Shown here piece after piece: positions 16,178-24,827 of a DNA stretch of 64,000 nt. The translations under genes and the position numbers were made by a program. Source of the DNA: UBA1402 sp964575345 (GTDB lineage Bacteria > Bacteroidota > Bacteroidia > Bacteroidales > UBA1402). Every line of letters starts with the position of its first letter. Positions within the stretch are counted from its first letter, which is position 1. The DNA lies in the NCBI GenBank assembly GCA_964575345.1, contig CAZNQD010000007.1:1-64000 (forward strand), read 5' to 3'. The notes beneath the pieces are model-generated. The model worked only from the letters and a program-made list of their open reading frames with translations. It was not told the DNA's origin and did not search any database.

Positions 16178-16630
16178 TTATTCTTTAATTAAAATCCATG
16201 CATCGGGAAAATCCTTGCTGAGTTCACGAACCTTGGCCTGAGCATCGGCCTTGACTTCGTAAAAAGCGATTATCACCCTAAACATCAACTTTTCATTTTG
16301 CCCTAAAACAGCGCTATAACCCTGGTCAGCCATCTTTTTACGTAAATTCTCCGCATTGGTACGATTGATAAAACTGCCCACAACCACCCCATAAGGACCG
16401 GATTCTGTGGCCAGTCCGATTACTTCTATCTTTTCGGCTGCCTCTTTAACGCCGGTTTTTTCGATCACTTCCACACGTTCATTTTGTTCTTCGTTTACCT
16501 GAGCCTGAACTTCCTGTTTGGCTTTGGCACGTTCGTAAGTAGCACTGTAAGCTTCTTTGTTCGATTTGCAGGAACTAAGCACCAGCACGACGGCAAACAA
16601 TAAGCCAAGGCTTTTCTTAATGGTCTTCAT
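16178..16630 (-). CDS. SPOR-domain lipoprotein
   Basis: A 150-residue lipoprotein. The signal peptide ends in LVLSSC (lipidated Cys21). A charged coiled-coil-like linker (about residues 30-70) follows. The C-terminal SPOR domain has GPYGVVVGSFINRTNAENLR and FRVIIAFYEVKADAQAKVRE. SPOR domains bind glycan strands stripped of stem peptides at the division septum, so a role in septal wall metabolism is likely. It is first in a leftward three-gene run. Confidence 0.85.
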   Translation of the reverse strand: MKTIKKSLGLLFAVVLVLSSCKSNKEAYSATYERAKAKQEVQAQVNEEQNERVEVIEKTGVKEAAEKIEVIGLATESGPYGVVVGSFINRTNAENLRKKMADQGYSAVLGQNEKLMFRVIIAFYEVKADAQAKVRELSKDFPDAWILIKE

Positions 16631-16655
16631 AATCGGTAATATTAAAATTTCAGGA

Positions 16656-16663
16656 CAAAAGTA
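16656..16663 (-). promoter_or_regulatory. -7 box for the SPOR gene
   Basis: On the minus strand this reads TACTTTTG, a perfect TANNTTTG match, 26 bases before the ATG at 16630. The -33 region is weak. Confidence 0.5.
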
Positions 16664-16725
16664 CGCATTTTTATTTTGAATTAAAAAGCCATTTTATATT
16701 AAAAGGAAATCCGCTCGAAAAGCTG

Positions 16726-16733
16726 TATTTTTG
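16726..16733 (+). promoter_or_regulatory. -7 box for folC
   Basis: TATTTTTG matches TANNTTTG exactly, 23 bases before ATG 16757. It makes the TTG codon at 16748 an unlikely start. Confidence 0.5.
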
Positions 16734-16756
16734 CAGGTCCAAATCAGTTGTCCTTT

Positions 16757-18061
16757 ATGAACTACCCACAAACATTGGATTACCTTCTGCATCAACTGCC
16801 CTTGTTTCAGGCCGAAGGCGAAAAAGCCTATAAACCGGGGCTGGACAATATCCTTCAACTGGATGCCTGGGCCGGTCATCCCCATCGACGTTTCCCCTGC
16901 ATCCACGTGGCCGGCACCAACGGAAAAGGCAGCGTCTGCCATCTGCTGGCCTCGGTATTGCAGGAAGCCGGCTATCGCACCGGCTTGTACACCTCACCCC
17001 ATTTGAAAGACTTCAGGGAACGCATCCGCGTCAACGGTCGGTGTATTTCCAAAACTTACGTCAGCGAATTTACCACAGCCTATATCGATGCCAAAAAAGC
17101 CGGGCCAGCCCTGCCTGCAGATTTCAGTCCTTCGTTTTTTGAACTTACCACCACCATGGCCTTTAGTTATTTTGCCGAAAATAACGTAGATGTGGCCTTA
17201 GTCGAAGTCGGCCTGGGCGGCCGCCTCGACAGCACCAACATTATAGATCCTGTCCTATCGCTCATCACCAGTATCAGTCTTGATCACATGAACGTGCTGG
17301 GCAACAACATCCTCAGTATCGCCGACGAAAAAGCAGGCATCATCAAAGCCCGCAGGCCGGCAGTGGCTGGAATAAATCCCTCCGAAGTGTATCAGGTGTT
17401 CCGCAACCGGGCCCTGCAAAAGCAGGCTCCTTTTTACCTGGCCGAAGAGCTGTTACAGTTGCAGGGAGACACGTTCAATAAGGGAACAAAGCTTTGGGTG
17501 AGCGCCGGGGCCTGGCAGGAATTGGGCACTTTTACCTGTGGCCTGGCCGGCCGATATATCCCTGAAAACGCTACTTTGGTGCTGGCCGCCCTCAGCCTGT
17601 TGAGGCAAGACTTCAATAAAATCAACGCCCCGGCTGTGCTCAGAGGATTTGAACAGGTGGTACCCAACACCGGCATCAGAGGCCGTTGGGAAATCCTGCA
17701 GGAAAAGCCTCTGTGCATTTGCGATACAGGGCACAACGAGGCCGGAATACGAATGGTGACCGGACAATTGGCCGCTACTCCCCACAAACAGCTGCATGTG
17801 GTACTGGGCGTGGTCAATGACAAAGACATCAGAGCCATGCTGGAGCTCCTGCCCCAAAAAGCCCTTTACTATTTTACCAAAGCTGCCGTACCCAGAGCCT
17901 TACCCGAAACAGAACTGGCTGCATTGGCGGCGGCGCAAGGCTTAAAAGGCCAAAGCTATTCTACGGTAGCACAAGCAAAAGCGGCCGCTATCGAAGCGGC
18001 CGCTGCAGACGATTTGATCTTTATAGGGGGCAGCAACTTTGTAGTTGCCGAAGCTCTTTAA
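16757..18061 (+). CDS. folC: Dihydrofolate/folylpolyglutamate synthase
   Basis: A 434-residue Mur-ligase-family enzyme that makes dihydrofolate from dihydropteroate and adds glutamates to folates. HVAGTNGKGSVCH (about residues 50-62) is the P-loop. RERIRVNG, FELTTTMAFSYFAE, VEVGLGGRLDSTN (catalytic Asp/Glu region) and SLDHMNVLG follow. The C-terminal domain has DTGHNEAGI and VVNDKD. Length fits the family. ATG 16757 was chosen over TTG 16748 because MNYPQTLDYL is the usual start. The stop overlaps the last codon of the convergent yebC gene by 4 bp. Confidence 0.95.
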   Translation: MNYPQTLDYLLHQLPLFQAEGEKAYKPGLDNILQLDAWAGHPHRRFPCIHVAGTNGKGSVCHLLASVLQEAGYRTGLYTSPHLKDFRERIRVNGRCISKTYVSEFTTAYIDAKKAGPALPADFSPSFFELTTTMAFSYFAENNVDVALVEVGLGGRLDSTNIIDPVLSLITSISLDHMNVLGNNILSIADEKAGIIKARRPAVAGINPSEVYQVFRNRALQKQAPFYLAEELLQLQGDTFNKGTKLWVSAGAWQELGTFTCGLAGRYIPENATLVLAALSLLRQDFNKINAPAVLRGFEQVVPNTGIRGRWEILQEKPLCICDTGHNEAGIRMVTGQLAATPHKQLHVVLGVVNDKDIRAMLELLPQKALYYFTKAAVPRALPETELAALAAAQGLKGQSYSTVAQAKAAAIEAAAADDLIFIGGSNFVVAEAL

Positions 18062-18795
18062 GCTTCGCTTTCCTCCGAAGGGCTTTCTTTCATGTTGTGA
18101 TAAACGTTGGAGACGTCTTCGTCTTCTTCGAGCCTCTCTATCAATTTATTGATGGTGGCTTCCTGTTCCGGTGTCAATTCTTTGGTTTCGTTGGGAAAAC
18201 GTTCAAATTCGGCCGAGACCAGTTCAAATTCATTTTCTTCGAGATACTTCTGGATGCGGGCAAAGGATTCCGGTTCGCCATAGATGACGATTTCGTCGTC
18301 TTCCATTTCGAATTCATCCGCACCATAGTCAATCAGTTCGAGTTCCAATTCGTCCAGGTCGAGGTTCTCTTTGGGTTTCACCTTGAAGACAGCCTTGCGC
18401 TCGAACATAAATGAAAGACTGCCCGAGGTACCCAGAGCACCACCGTGGCGATTGAAAGCACTGCGAACCGATGCTACCGTACGGGTGGTATTGTCGGTCT
18501 GGGTTTCTACCAGAATAGCAATACCAAAGGGGCCGTAACCCTCGTAAACCATTTCCCTGTAATCGACAAAATCTTTGGAAATAGCCTTCTTGATGGCTCT
18601 TTCCACGTTTTCTTTTGGCATGTTGGCCGCTTTGGCGTTTTGAATCAACACCCTCAGGCGGGGATTGGAATCCGGATCGGGGCCGGATTCTTTGACGCAA
18701 CTCGAAATTTCTTTTCCGATTTTGGTAAAAGTCCGGGCCATGTTGCCCCAACGTTTTAATTTTCTGGCTTTTCTGTATTCAAAGGCTCTTCCCAT
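18058..18795 (-). CDS. yebC: YebC/PmpR-family regulator or translation factor
   Basis: A 245-residue protein of the YebC/PmpR family. The start MGRAFEYRKARKLKRW and FTKIGKEI are the Bacteroidota version of the N-terminal domain. NAKAANMPKENVERAIKKA and YEGYGPFGIAILVE follow, then a three-domain layout with acidic C-terminal part (EQEATINKLIERLEEDED). Members have been described both as transcription regulators and as factors relieving ribosome stalling; which applies is not visible. It is last in a leftward run with pheT and dapA, and its stop overlaps that of folC. Confidence 0.93.
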   Translation of the reverse strand: MGRAFEYRKARKLKRWGNMARTFTKIGKEISSCVKESGPDPDSNPRLRVLIQNAKAANMPKENVERAIKKAISKDFVDYREMVYEGYGPFGIAILVETQTDNTTRTVASVRSAFNRHGGALGTSGSLSFMFERKAVFKVKPKENLDLDELELELIDYGADEFEMEDDEIVIYGEPESFARIQKYLEENEFELVSAEFERFPNETKELTPEQEATINKLIERLEEDEDVSNVYHNMKESPSEESEA

Positions 18796-18807
18796 AAGGC
18801 AGGTATT

Positions 18808-21270
18808 TTATCTCAGGCTCGCGCCCAATTGTGATTGTAGATTCTTGATAATCTTTTGCATACACACATCGATGCGTTCGTCGGTGAGTGTTTGGTTTTC
18901 GTCTCTTAAAACAAAGGTCACCGCGTACGATTTTTTGCCTTCGGGCAGGTTCTTGCCTTCGTAAACATCAAACAAACGCAGCGATTTCAGTAATTGTTTT
19001 TCGGAAGCTCTGGCGATGTTTTCGATCATCGAAAAAGACACCGACTTATCCAGCAACAAGGCCAGATCCCGGCGGACTTCGGGGAATTTAGGCAATTCTT
19101 TGAACGAAGTCTTATTCATTTTCAGGGACTTGAGCAGATTGTCCCAGTGTATATCGGCGTAATATACCTCCGTATCAAGGTCAAAGGCTTGCCGTATCGC
19201 AGCATGTACAACACCCATCGTTAACAGGATCTTCCCGGCTTTGCTGCTGTAACAAAGGGCTTGCGTAAAGATATCCCCCGAGGGTACTTCGCTTATTTCC
19301 AGTTTTTCGGGTTCCAGGCCCAGACGTAACAAAATATTGTGCACATAAGCCTTGAGGTCGTAGAAACTCAGAGCTGAGGCAGGCTGCATCCAATGAATCG
19401 GATTGCGGTCGCCGCATAGCCACAGCCCCAGGTGCATACTTTCGTCGTAAGCGGCCAGGCTGTTGCCGTCTGTTTTCTTTTCGTCCCTGTATTGATAACA
19501 ATTGCCGAATTCATACAGGCGTAAATCCTGATTCTTGCGGTTGATGTTGTATGTCAGGTTTTGCAGGCCGCCAAACAACAGGCTTTGCCTCATCACACTC
19601 AGGTCTTTGCTCAAAGGATTCAGCAGGCGTACACAAGCGTTCAGGGGGAAAGTGCTCTGTCCTTCGTAATGAGCCGACGACACCAGCGAATTATTGAGTA
19701 CTTCGTTGAAGCCCGAAGCAGTCAGTTGCTCCGAAACGATCTGTTGCAAGCGATTACTGTCGGGGTGCCGGGCGTACGAGAGCGAAGTTCTCAGGCCATC
19801 GCCGGTCTGAACACTGTTGTAACCGTAAATACGCAGAATATCTTCGATCACGTCCACATCACGCTGTACATCCACTCTGTAGGCCGGTACCTGCAGTTTT
19901 AGCCGGTCCTGATGTTCTTCGAGAATCTTAATCTCCAAAGCGGACAGGATTTCTTTGATCCTGGCCGGGGGTATAACTTCCCCGATGAGCTTGTGGCATT
20001 TTTCGTAGCTGAAATCCAGCACAAAGTCTTCAATTTTGGCAGGATAACAATCCACTATTTCGCCGGCTATCTGACCTCCGGCCAACTCTTTGATCATCAG
20101 GGCGGCCCGCTTAAGCACATAGAGCGTATTGGCCGGATCCACGCCTCTTTCGAAACGATAAGAGGCATCGGTGTTCAGGCCCAGCCTGCGGGCGGTTTTT
20201 CTCACCCAGACAGGATTGAAACAGGCACTTTCCAAAAACAGTTCTGTAGTCTGTTCCGTTACTCCCGAATCCCGGCCGCCGAAAACACCGGCCACGCACA
20301 TGCCTTCTTCGGCATTGCAGATCATCAGGTCCTGAGCGCTCAACTTGCGCTCCACTCCGTCCAGGGTCATAAAAGGAGTTCCCTCGGGCATGGTGCGGAC
20401 CACCACTTTGTTGCCCTTTATTTTGGCTGCATCAAATGCGTGCAAAGGTTGACCGCTTTCGTGTAAAAGATAGTTGGTAATGTCCACCACATTATTGATG
20501 GGATGCTGCCCTATCAGGCGCAGACGATCCTGCAGCCATTTGGGCGATTCCTTCACCCGAACCCCGGTCATGGTCAATCCGCAATAACGCGGGCAGGCTT
20601 CGGTATTGAGTATTTCTACCTCTATGTTCAAGTTCCTGTTGTCTACCCGGAAAGCCTCCACCGACGGCCTGCGGAGCTCCACGTTTTTACCCCGGGTTTT
20701 GAGCCAGGCGGCCAAATCGCGGGCTACACCGTAATGCGACAAAGCGTCCGCGCGGTTGGGAGTTATGTCAACTTCGAGCACAGCTTTGCTCTCCAGTCCG
20801 TAGTATTTACTTGCAGGCAGCCCAACGGGAGTGTCTGCAGGCAAAACTATAATGCCGTCGTGACTGTCGCCGATGCCAATCTCGTCCTCGGCACAAATCA
20901 TTCCGAAGGATTCTTCGCCCCTGATTTTGGAGCGTTTTATGGTCAATTCCTCATCGCCCATATAGAGCTTGGTGCCCACAGTGGCCACAATCACTTTTTG
21001 GCCTGCAGCCACATTGGGAGCCCCGCATACAATTTTGAGCGCTTCGGGGCCACCGGTATTTACTGTGGTCAGGTGCAAATGGTCGGAATTAGGGTGAGGC
21101 ACACAGGTCAATACTTCACCTGTCACCAAGCCTTCGAGGCCGCCCCGGATGCTTTCTGCCATCTCCGTCGGGCCGTTTTCAAGTCCGATGGAAGTCAGCA
21201 CTTTGGCACATTCAGCAGCTGAAATGTCTATATCGACAAATTCTTTAAGCCAATCAAACGAAATAAGCAT
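18808..21270 (-). CDS. pheT: Phenylalanine-tRNA ligase beta subunit
   Basis: An 820-residue PheT, the large subunit of the alpha2-beta2 enzyme. MLISFDWLKEFVDID begins the protein; the tRNA-binding OB domain (about residues 40-150) has LTCVPHPNSDHLHL. The B3/B4 editing region has GVFGG and FLESACFNP. The B5 domain (about residues 400-480) and the core synthetase-like domain follow. The C-terminal FDX-ACB domain (about residues 725-820) has FPEVRRDLALLLD. pheS is not in the window, so the subunits are unlinked here. dapA lies 4 bp upstream and yebC 12 bp downstream. Confidence 0.97.
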   Translation of the reverse strand: MLISFDWLKEFVDIDISAAECAKVLTSIGLENGPTEMAESIRGGLEGLVTGEVLTCVPHPNSDHLHLTTVNTGGPEALKIVCGAPNVAAGQKVIVATVGTKLYMGDEELTIKRSKIRGEESFGMICAEDEIGIGDSHDGIIVLPADTPVGLPASKYYGLESKAVLEVDITPNRADALSHYGVARDLAAWLKTRGKNVELRRPSVEAFRVDNRNLNIEVEILNTEACPRYCGLTMTGVRVKESPKWLQDRLRLIGQHPINNVVDITNYLLHESGQPLHAFDAAKIKGNKVVVRTMPEGTPFMTLDGVERKLSAQDLMICNAEEGMCVAGVFGGRDSGVTEQTTELFLESACFNPVWVRKTARRLGLNTDASYRFERGVDPANTLYVLKRAALMIKELAGGQIAGEIVDCYPAKIEDFVLDFSYEKCHKLIGEVIPPARIKEILSALEIKILEEHQDRLKLQVPAYRVDVQRDVDVIEDILRIYGYNSVQTGDGLRTSLSYARHPDSNRLQQIVSEQLTASGFNEVLNNSLVSSAHYEGQSTFPLNACVRLLNPLSKDLSVMRQSLLFGGLQNLTYNINRKNQDLRLYEFGNCYQYRDEKKTDGNSLAAYDESMHLGLWLCGDRNPIHWMQPASALSFYDLKAYVHNILLRLGLEPEKLEISEVPSGDIFTQALCYSSKAGKILLTMGVVHAAIRQAFDLDTEVYYADIHWDNLLKSLKMNKTSFKELPKFPEVRRDLALLLDKSVSFSMIENIARASEKQLLKSLRLFDVYEGKNLPEGKKSYAVTFVLRDENQTLTDERIDVCMQKIIKNLQSQLGASLR

Positions 21271-21273
21271 ATA

Positions 21274-22176
21274 TCAACATTTTATGGATAATTGAACCAG
21301 CACTTCCCTTATTTTTTCATAGGTGGTGATTCTGGTCGGTACCAGCGGCAGCCTCAGCTTGTTCTTAATATAACCCATGGCATGCAGCATACATTTAACA
21401 CCGGCCGGATTGCCGTCAACAAACAACAGATTAAACAATTCCGTAAATCGCTGGTGTATTTCCAGAGCATTGCCGTAATCGCCGTTGAGGGCCAGGCGTA
21501 CCATGCGGCTGAATTCCTTGGGGAAAGCATTGCCGATAACCGAAATCACGCCTGAGGCTCCTAAAGTGATATAGGGAAATGTCACGGCATCGTCGCCGGA
21601 AATAACCATAAAATCAGAAGGTTTATTTTTGATGATTTCGTTCACCTGAACAATATTTCCCGAAGCCTCTTTGACGGCCACGATGTTGGCACATTCCCTG
21701 GCCAGACGCAAGGTGGTTTCGGCGGTCATGTTCACCCCGGTGCGACCGGGAACATTGTACAATAAAAGAGGTTTATCCGTTGCGGAAGACAAGGCTTTAT
21801 AATGCTGATACAATCCTTCCTGAGAGGGTTTATTGTAATAGGGAGTAACAGAAAGCAGGGCGGAAACGCCGTCATAATCGCAGGTTTCCAATTGATGAAC
21901 CAGGCTGCGCGTACAATTTCCCCCAACACCCAACACAATAGGAATCTGGCCGTTGACCCGTTGCATCACAAAGTCCTTAACTGCTTTCTTTTCTTCGTCG
22001 CCAAGGGTGGGCGTTTCGGCTGTAGTACCCAGAACCACCAGGTAATCGGTTTTGTTGCGCAACTGATAATCCACGAGGCGGCCCAGGGCATCAAAATCGA
22101 TACTGTCGTCTTCGTTGAAAGGTGTTATCAGGGCAACACCCATTCCCCTCAATTTATTATTTATGGAAGTTTTCAT
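21274..22176 (-). CDS. dapA: 4-hydroxy-tetrahydrodipicolinate synthase
   Basis: A 300-residue class I aldolase that condenses pyruvate with aspartate semialdehyde on the lysine/diaminopimelate path. GMGVALITPF begins the barrel; LGTTAETPTL is the GTT(G/A)E site; LLLYNVPGRTG carries the active Tyr and Arg; VAVKEASGN carries the Schiff-base Lys. ATG 22176 was preferred to the in-frame ATG at 22200. The first residues of the longer frame are unlike the family, and a promoter match at 22205-22236 would place the transcript start at about 22198. It shares the leftward run with pheT. Confidence 0.96.
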   Translation of the reverse strand: MKTSINNKLRGMGVALITPFNEDDSIDFDALGRLVDYQLRNKTDYLVVLGTTAETPTLGDEEKKAVKDFVMQRVNGQIPIVLGVGGNCTRSLVHQLETCDYDGVSALLSVTPYYNKPSQEGLYQHYKALSSATDKPLLLYNVPGRTGVNMTAETTLRLARECANIVAVKEASGNIVQVNEIIKNKPSDFMVISGDDAVTFPYITLGASGVISVIGNAFPKEFSRMVRLALNGDYGNALEIHQRFTELFNLLFVDGNPAGVKCMLHAMGYIKNKLRLPLVPTRITTYEKIREVLVQLSIKC

Positions 22177-22204
22177 ACACTCTGGGTTGCAGCAATCCAA
22201 AGCG

Positions 22205-22236
22205 CAAAGGTATAAAAAACCTACTTAACACGTAAA
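22205..22236 (-). promoter_or_regulatory. Internal promoter for dapA-pheT-yebC
   Basis: On the minus strand, TTTA (22236-22233), a 20-base spacer and TACCTTTG (22212-22205) fit the consensus with one mismatch in the -33. It starts inside the last codons of the DUF6913 gene. Confidence 0.55.
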
Positions 22237-22739
22237 CTCTTAAGATAAAAAAGCACGTCAGCGGCGTTTTTTTCCATCTCTTCTTTTTCCTGTCCCTTGA
22301 TGTCCACTATCATATCGTACCATAGGGGATCGGCGGTTTTTACTCCCAGACGGTACAATGCCGGCGATGTGGCCACAAAAAACTCATTGAGAGCATGGGG
22401 AGTATAGCAAAGATCTATCAGCAGATCGGCCGGATAGCCCAGATATCGATTCATCAGGTATTTTTTTGGGAAAAAACAAAACGTCAGGTCCCGGTCGCTT
22501 ATCATATTGTAACAGGCAGGGTAATCCTCGGTATACATCCCCCTGACAGCATAGGTCCAGGCCATTACCTCTTTGCCGTCGGCCAGCAGTTCGTCTACCA
22601 GTGGAGTTACATGCCCGTAGTCAGCTATATCGAACAAAATGCTGATTCTCTGCAATTCGGCATAATTCATAAAACGCTTGGTACGGCTGTGTTGGCGTCT
22701 TAATTCTTTGATCTTACGTTTTAAAAAGAAATCGACCAT
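22221..22739 (-). CDS. DUF6913-family protein
   Basis: A 172-residue soluble protein of a Bacteroidota-specific family (DUF6913). Typical features are an N-terminal basic stretch (FFLKRKIKELRRQH), ISILFDIADY, and the C-terminal SPALYRLGV with YDMIVDIKG. Function is unknown. It lies between ligA and dapA, an order that recurs in Bacteroidota, and shares their transcript. No catalytic motif is evident. Confidence 0.75.
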   Translation of the reverse strand: MVDFFLKRKIKELRRQHSRTKRFMNYAELQRISILFDIADYGHVTPLVDELLADGKEVMAWTYAVRGMYTEDYPACYNMISDRDLTFCFFPKKYLMNRYLGYPADLLIDLCYTPHALNEFFVATSPALYRLGVKTADPLWYDMIVDIKGQEKEEMEKNAADVLFYLKSLRVK

Positions 22740-22763
22740 AATCTCCTGTTCTGCTGTTTGGTA

Positions 22764-24824
22764 TTAGAGTTCGTCAAAAAGTCCGGGGCTTGAGATGGAG
22801 CCGGAAGCAGCCTCTGAGCCGGAAGCCAGTAAGGCCAGAAATTCATTTTCGGACATCAGTTTCAGACCCAGCGATCTGGCCTTTTCCAGTTTGGAAGGCC
22901 CCATGTTTTCGCCGGCCAGAATAAAGTCCGTTTTGGTACTGACCGAAGAAGCGATTCTTCCTCCCTCCTGCTCTATCAGTGCCTTGTATTCGTCCCGGCT
23001 GTGCTTTTCGAAAGTTCCGCTTATCACTATGGTCTGATTTTTCAATAAAGCATCGGCGCTTTGCCCGGGCTTCTCCGATTCAAACTGTAAACCCACTTGC
23101 CGGAACTCTTCCAACATTGCCTGATTGGCGGGATTGGCAAAAAAGTTCCTTACACTTTCGGCGATTTTACTGCCTACCTCTTCAACCCGTAAGAGTTCAT
23201 CGTAAGTAGCCTGACGCAAGGCATCCATAGAACCCAGGGTACGTGCCAGTTTTTTAGCAACGGTTTCCCCCACAAAACGTATACCCAGGGCAAACAAGAG
23301 TCTTTCGAAGGGCACAGAAACCGAGGCGGCTATGCTTTTTATCAAATTGTCGGCCGACTTCTCGCCCATTCTGTCGAGCTCTGTCAATTGCCCCTTTTGC
23401 AGTCGATACAAATCGGAAGCTTTGTTGATCAGGCCTTTTTGATACAACAAATCTACTGTTTCTTCGCCCAGGCCATCGATGTTCATCGCCTTGCGGTGAA
23501 TAAAATGTACAATCCTGCCCTTGATTTGGGGAGGACAGGCTGTGGTGTTGGGGCAATAATGCGCGGCTTCGCCTTGGATACGCATCAAAGGGCTGCCGCA
23601 TTCCGGGCAGCACTCGATGAACTCCACGGGCTCCGATGCTCCGGCTTTTCTGTAGTCCTTATCTACTGCCACAATCTTGGGAATGATCTCTCCGCCTTTT
23701 TCCACAAAGACACGGTCGCCTAAATGCAAATCCAACTCCCTGATAAAATCGGCGTTGTGCAGCGAGGCTCTTTTGACCACCGTGCCCGATAAGAGTACGG
23801 GCTCCAGGTTGGCCACCGGCGTGACGGCCCCCGTCCTGCCCACCTGAAAACTCAGTGATTTCAATTTAGTCAGCGCCCGTTCAGCCTGGAATTTATAAGC
23901 GATGGCCCAACGGGGCGATTTGGCGGTATAGCCTAATTGTTCCTGTTGACGGAGTGAGTTGACTTTGATTACTATACCATCGGTGGCCACCGGCAGTTTT
24001 TTTCGTTCTACGTCCCAATAGCGTATAAAGTCGAACACCTCGTCCAGGCGGCTGCACTTGCGCATATGTTCCGAAATGCGCAAACCCCAGCTTTGAGCTT
24101 TCTGCAGATTTTCGTAATGTCCATCGAAGGGCAGGTGTTCACCGAGCATGGCGTAAAACCAGGCTTCGAGCTTGCGCGAAGCTACCATGGCTGAATTTTG
24201 CAATTTCAGCGTGCCCGAAGCTGCGTTTCTGGGGTTTGCAAAAAGGTTTTCTTCCTGTTTTTCGCGTTCTTCGTTCAGCGCTTCGAACACTTTCCAGGGC
24301 ATCAACACTTCGCCCCTGATTTCGACCAGTTGCGACCAATCCTCTCCTCTGAGCTTGAGAGGAATGCTGCGGATGGTGCGGATGTTTTGGGTTACGTTGT
24401 CGCCTTTTTGGCCGTCCCCTCTGGTCAGGGCTTTGGTCAGAATACCTTTTTCATAGGTCAGCGATATGGAAGTGCCGTCAAATTTCAGTTCACAGACCAA
24501 TTCGGGCGCTTCATCAAGGCTTTTGAACACTCTGTCGTAAAAATCCCGGACTTCTTCTTCGGAATAGGTATTGCCCAGCGAAAGCATGGGATAACGATGC
24601 TCTTCCTGCACAAAAGCCCGGTTCAGGTCACTGCCCACACGCTGAGTAGGTGAATCAGGGCTGATCAGCTCCGGATAAGCTTTTTCGAGCTCCTGCAGAC
24701 GGCGCATTTTGACATCGTAATCAAAATCCGTCAGCCCGGGAGCCGACAGCTGATAATATTCGTAATCGGCCTGATGAATTTCCCGGCGCAATTGCTGTAT
24801 TTCCTGTTCTATTGGCGTGCTCAT
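22764..24824 (-). CDS. ligA: NAD-dependent DNA ligase
   Basis: A 686-residue LigA, which seals nicks in DNA using NAD+. Domain Ia has YYQLSAPGLTDFDYD. The adenylation motif CELKFDG has Lys114. The OB fold, the four-Cys zinc finger (CCPECGSPL and HYCPNTTACPP), helix-hairpin-helix repeats and a C-terminal BRCT domain (about residues 600-680) follow in the usual order. Length is normal. It is 4 bp downstream of the porin gene's stop, in the same run. Confidence 0.97.
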   Translation of the reverse strand: MSTPIEQEIQQLRREIHQADYEYYQLSAPGLTDFDYDVKMRRLQELEKAYPELISPDSPTQRVGSDLNRAFVQEEHRYPMLSLGNTYSEEEVRDFYDRVFKSLDEAPELVCELKFDGTSISLTYEKGILTKALTRGDGQKGDNVTQNIRTIRSIPLKLRGEDWSQLVEIRGEVLMPWKVFEALNEEREKQEENLFANPRNAASGTLKLQNSAMVASRKLEAWFYAMLGEHLPFDGHYENLQKAQSWGLRISEHMRKCSRLDEVFDFIRYWDVERKKLPVATDGIVIKVNSLRQQEQLGYTAKSPRWAIAYKFQAERALTKLKSLSFQVGRTGAVTPVANLEPVLLSGTVVKRASLHNADFIRELDLHLGDRVFVEKGGEIIPKIVAVDKDYRKAGASEPVEFIECCPECGSPLMRIQGEAAHYCPNTTACPPQIKGRIVHFIHRKAMNIDGLGEETVDLLYQKGLINKASDLYRLQKGQLTELDRMGEKSADNLIKSIAASVSVPFERLLFALGIRFVGETVAKKLARTLGSMDALRQATYDELLRVEEVGSKIAESVRNFFANPANQAMLEEFRQVGLQFESEKPGQSADALLKNQTIVISGTFEKHSRDEYKALIEQEGGRIASSVSTKTDFILAGENMGPSKLEKARSLGLKLMSENEFLALLASGSEAASGSISSPGLFDEL

Positions 24825-24827
24825 GGG

